Positions 5,356 through 6,470 of a DNA stretch of 6,470 bases are shown here, in pieces; position 1 is the stretch's first letter; each line of letters opens with the position of its first letter. Below the pieces are notes generated by a model. It made no database searches and was not told where the DNA came from. It worked only from the letters and a program-made list of their open reading frames with translations. The position numbers and the translations under genes were made by a program. Origin of the DNA: Clostridia bacterium (GTDB lineage Bacteria; Bacillota; Clostridia; Christensenellales; UBA1242); NCBI GenBank assembly GCA_028694075.1, contig JAQUUD010000062.1, positions 1-6,470 on the forward strand, given 5' to 3'.

Positions 5356-6285
5356 TAAATCTCCTTCGTATAAAGCCGTTCGAACTGCTTGCAATTCGGT
5401 TTTTGCCGGCTTGGAAGTTATAAGCCAACTTGTTATTAAAATAATTCTTTTAAATTTAATCCATTTTGAATCAAGTAAATTTAGAAGTTCATAAGACACC
5501 GAAAAACAAATTAGCATTATTCCAAAATTAGCAAGCGGTTTTATCCACGGACTGATATTTAGACCAATTAAGGATATCACTAAATAAGACAAGAGTAAAG
5601 AAAAAATTACAAAATTTAAATAATTTGTTGCTCTGTGATTTTTTAGTTTATCATTTTCTTCATTAAGGACAATATTGCCAGCCGTGTTAAATTTATAAAA
5701 GTTTTTAATTGCGGGGAAAGGATATAAAGTTATTAAAAGAAGATAAAAAATCAGACATTTACTTAAACCTATACAAAACTTTTTAACAAGTAAACTGGTG
5801 TTATCGCTGAATATCCAAAAACCAATGTGCGTTGACAAATATCCAAAAATTAAAAGAGCACACAAAAAAGCAATGATGATTAAAACAGTTGTTACAACAT
5901 AAGATTTTGAAGTAAAAGATTTAAATTTAACGACTAGTTTTTTTAAATTTTTTTTTCCGTTATCTGTTGAACTTTTTTTCGCTAAGTTCACTGAATTCTT
6001 TTTTTCTTTATTTTTCTTAGTTTTTATGGAATTTTTTAAATTAGTTTTTTCATTATTTAATAATTGAAATGATTGATTTAATCCCCAAAAAAAATAAAAA
6101 GTTGCAAAAATTAAAAATTCAGCACCTCGCAAAAACCAGATTTTTTGATGCGGGATTAATTTGTTCTTAGTTTTATAACTATGCAAAGAAATTGCACCTT
6201 TTTTTGATACAGAACAAATTACAGCGTTTTTATCCGCAACGCATAAACTGCCCGCCATAACTGGAAAAATATTTGTATTATTCAT
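4429..6285 (-). CDS. prmC: DUF1385 (YqhQ-like) domain fused to release factor glutamine methyltransferase PrmC
   Basis: This 618-residue protein has two parts. Residues 7-308 align by eye with DUF1385/YqhQ: VMAGS (9-13), the KKGAISL strand (28-34), FLRGAEFLIF (51-60), a Lys-rich linker (79-120), membrane segments near 130-150, 172-190, 224-241 and 250-270, and TSKPAKTELQAVRTAL (290-305). Residues about 311-600 are a complete PrmC, which transfers a methyl group from S-adenosylmethionine to the GGQ glutamine of release factors. It shows an N-terminal substrate domain, TPRQETELL (416-424), motif I LDLCTGSGAIALAIS (440-454) and catalytic NPPY (508-511). A basic tail (601-618) follows. Usual PrmC proteins are about 280-300 residues and YqhQ proteins about 300, so the length equals one of each. 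A strong internal ribosome binding site sits at the junction. No Shine-Dalgarno sequence is seen before the first ATG. The PrmC call is firm; the DUF1385 call is good but the domain is diverged. Confidence 0.9.
   Translation of the reverse strand: MNNTNIFPVMAGSLCVADKNAVICSVSKKGAISLHSYKTKNKLIPHQKIWFLRGAEFLIFATFYFFWGLNQSFQLLNNEKTNLKNSIKTKKNKEKKNSVNLAKKSSTDNGKKNLKKLVVKFKSFTSKSYVVTTVLIIIAFLCALLIFGYLSTHIGFWIFSDNTSLLVKKFCIGLSKCLIFYLLLITLYPFPAIKNFYKFNTAGNIVLNEENDKLKNHRATNYLNFVIFSLLLSYLVISLIGLNISPWIKPLANFGIMLICFSVSYELLNLLDSKWIKFKRIILITSWLITSKPAKTELQAVRTALYEGDLMSENISRELTNEQTAGNIALSYIYSEIKDKLLQASIKDKDEADWLIASYLNVPKLEIKFINSISKQQYKDLQKILSRRLKGEPIAKIFEYIEFYGLKIRVNKYVLTPRQETELLAEYAIKAIGENNFNVLDLCTGSGAIALAISKNTNANVFASDLSTKALEIAKENALSNGVKVDFKQSDLFQNFKKKNYFDIIVSNPPYIKTEDINSLQTEVKDFDPIIALDGGFDGLYFYKKIIKEAPSYLMPKGKIFLEVGFDQSSKVKKLLTEGFINIKIAKDYYGINRIVIAEKKPEEPKKRKFFKKLNTKK
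5361..5366 (-). promoter_or_regulatory. Near-perfect internal Shine-Dalgarno at the DUF1385/PrmC junction
   Basis: Minus-strand AAGGAG, then ATTTA, then ATG at 5355. It is the best ribosome binding site in the window, yet it lies inside an open reading frame, encoding Tyr-Glu-Gly-Asp-Leu-Met. It lies where the ancestral prmC start would be if yqhQ and prmC had been separate neighbouring genes. Confidence 0.72.
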
Positions 6286-6400
6286 ACATTAATTATTAAC
6301 ATATAAGATTAATATATTCTTGTTTGATGATTTCTAAATTTTTATAAATGATATTATTTTTGTTATTTCATATTATTAAATTAAAATCGCCGGCGAAAGT

Positions 6401-6430
6401 CTGACTTAAAAATTAAAATTTTTAAGTCAG
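6401..6430. repeat. Perfect 14-bp inverted repeat upstream of the yqhQ-prmC gene
   Basis: Arms 6401-6414 and 6417-6430 (CTGACTTAAAAATT and its complement) are separated by two bases. No T tract follows on either strand, so a terminator role is doubtful. The CTGACTT/AAGTCAG ends resemble the stem of the prfA terminator. Confidence 0.7.
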
Positions 6431-6431
6431 G

Positions 6432-6464
6432 GCAACGCTTGATTTAAAGCGTTGCAGAATTTTT
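6432..6464 (+). terminator. Terminator-like hairpin at the window edge
   Basis: A perfect 9-base stem (GCAACGCTT 6432-6440 and AAGCGTTGC 6447-6455) with a six-base loop is followed on the plus strand by AGAATTTTT. It looks like an intrinsic terminator for plus-strand transcription, but no plus-strand gene is seen in this window. Its true role depends on sequence beyond 6470. The rest of 6286-6470 holds no gene. Confidence 0.45.
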
Positions 6465-6470
6465 GCGTTA

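Overview
The window is AT-rich bacterial chromosome with all recognisable genes on the minus strand. TGA is used as a stop (it ends the methyltransferase gene), so the code is standard. A DUF1385 (YqhQ) domain followed by prmC and then prfA is an order I know from Clostridia. Together with the base composition, this suggests an uncultured Bacillota/Clostridia-type organism. That assignment is an inference; no rRNA or other marker is present.

Read in the direction of transcription (right to left): 6286-6470 is intergenic and holds strong palindromes. At 4429-6285 a 618-codon gene encodes a decayed-looking DUF1385/YqhQ membrane domain joined in frame to a complete PrmC, the glutamine methyltransferase of release factors. 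A near-perfect Shine-Dalgarno sequence and ATG lie inside it, exactly at the domain junction. Next, 79 bases downstream, is prfA (3276-4349), whose GGQ glutamine is the PrmC substrate. A clear Rho-independent terminator closes this operon. A separately promoted gene (1749-3134) follows, encoding a membrane-anchored protein with a DUF4097-like ladder of beta strands. Then comes a small O-methyltransferase gene (906-1487), probably TrmR, with a promoter placed so that the mRNA should be leaderless. Last is a 54-residue YtxH-like single-pass membrane protein (44-208).

The most unusual part is non-coding. Two arrays of a short degenerate direct repeat (281-899 and 1578-1750; core AGTCTAACGGGCA) lie on both sides of the methyltransferase gene. 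The units come in two lengths, about 21 and about 53 bases, close to two and five turns of the DNA helix. The long units carry an extra G+C-rich insert that stands out against the AT-rich surroundings. The arrays run right up to the neighbouring stop codons and to the ytxH-like promoter. From the visible promoters and terminators they should be transcribed as 3' untranslated regions. They do not look like CRISPR, plasmid iterons or protein-coding repeats.

Functionally, prmC-prfA is a translation termination module, and the TrmR-like gene would act on tRNA wobble uridine. The DUF4097-like and YtxH-like proteins are envelope proteins of unknown role with no evident link to them.
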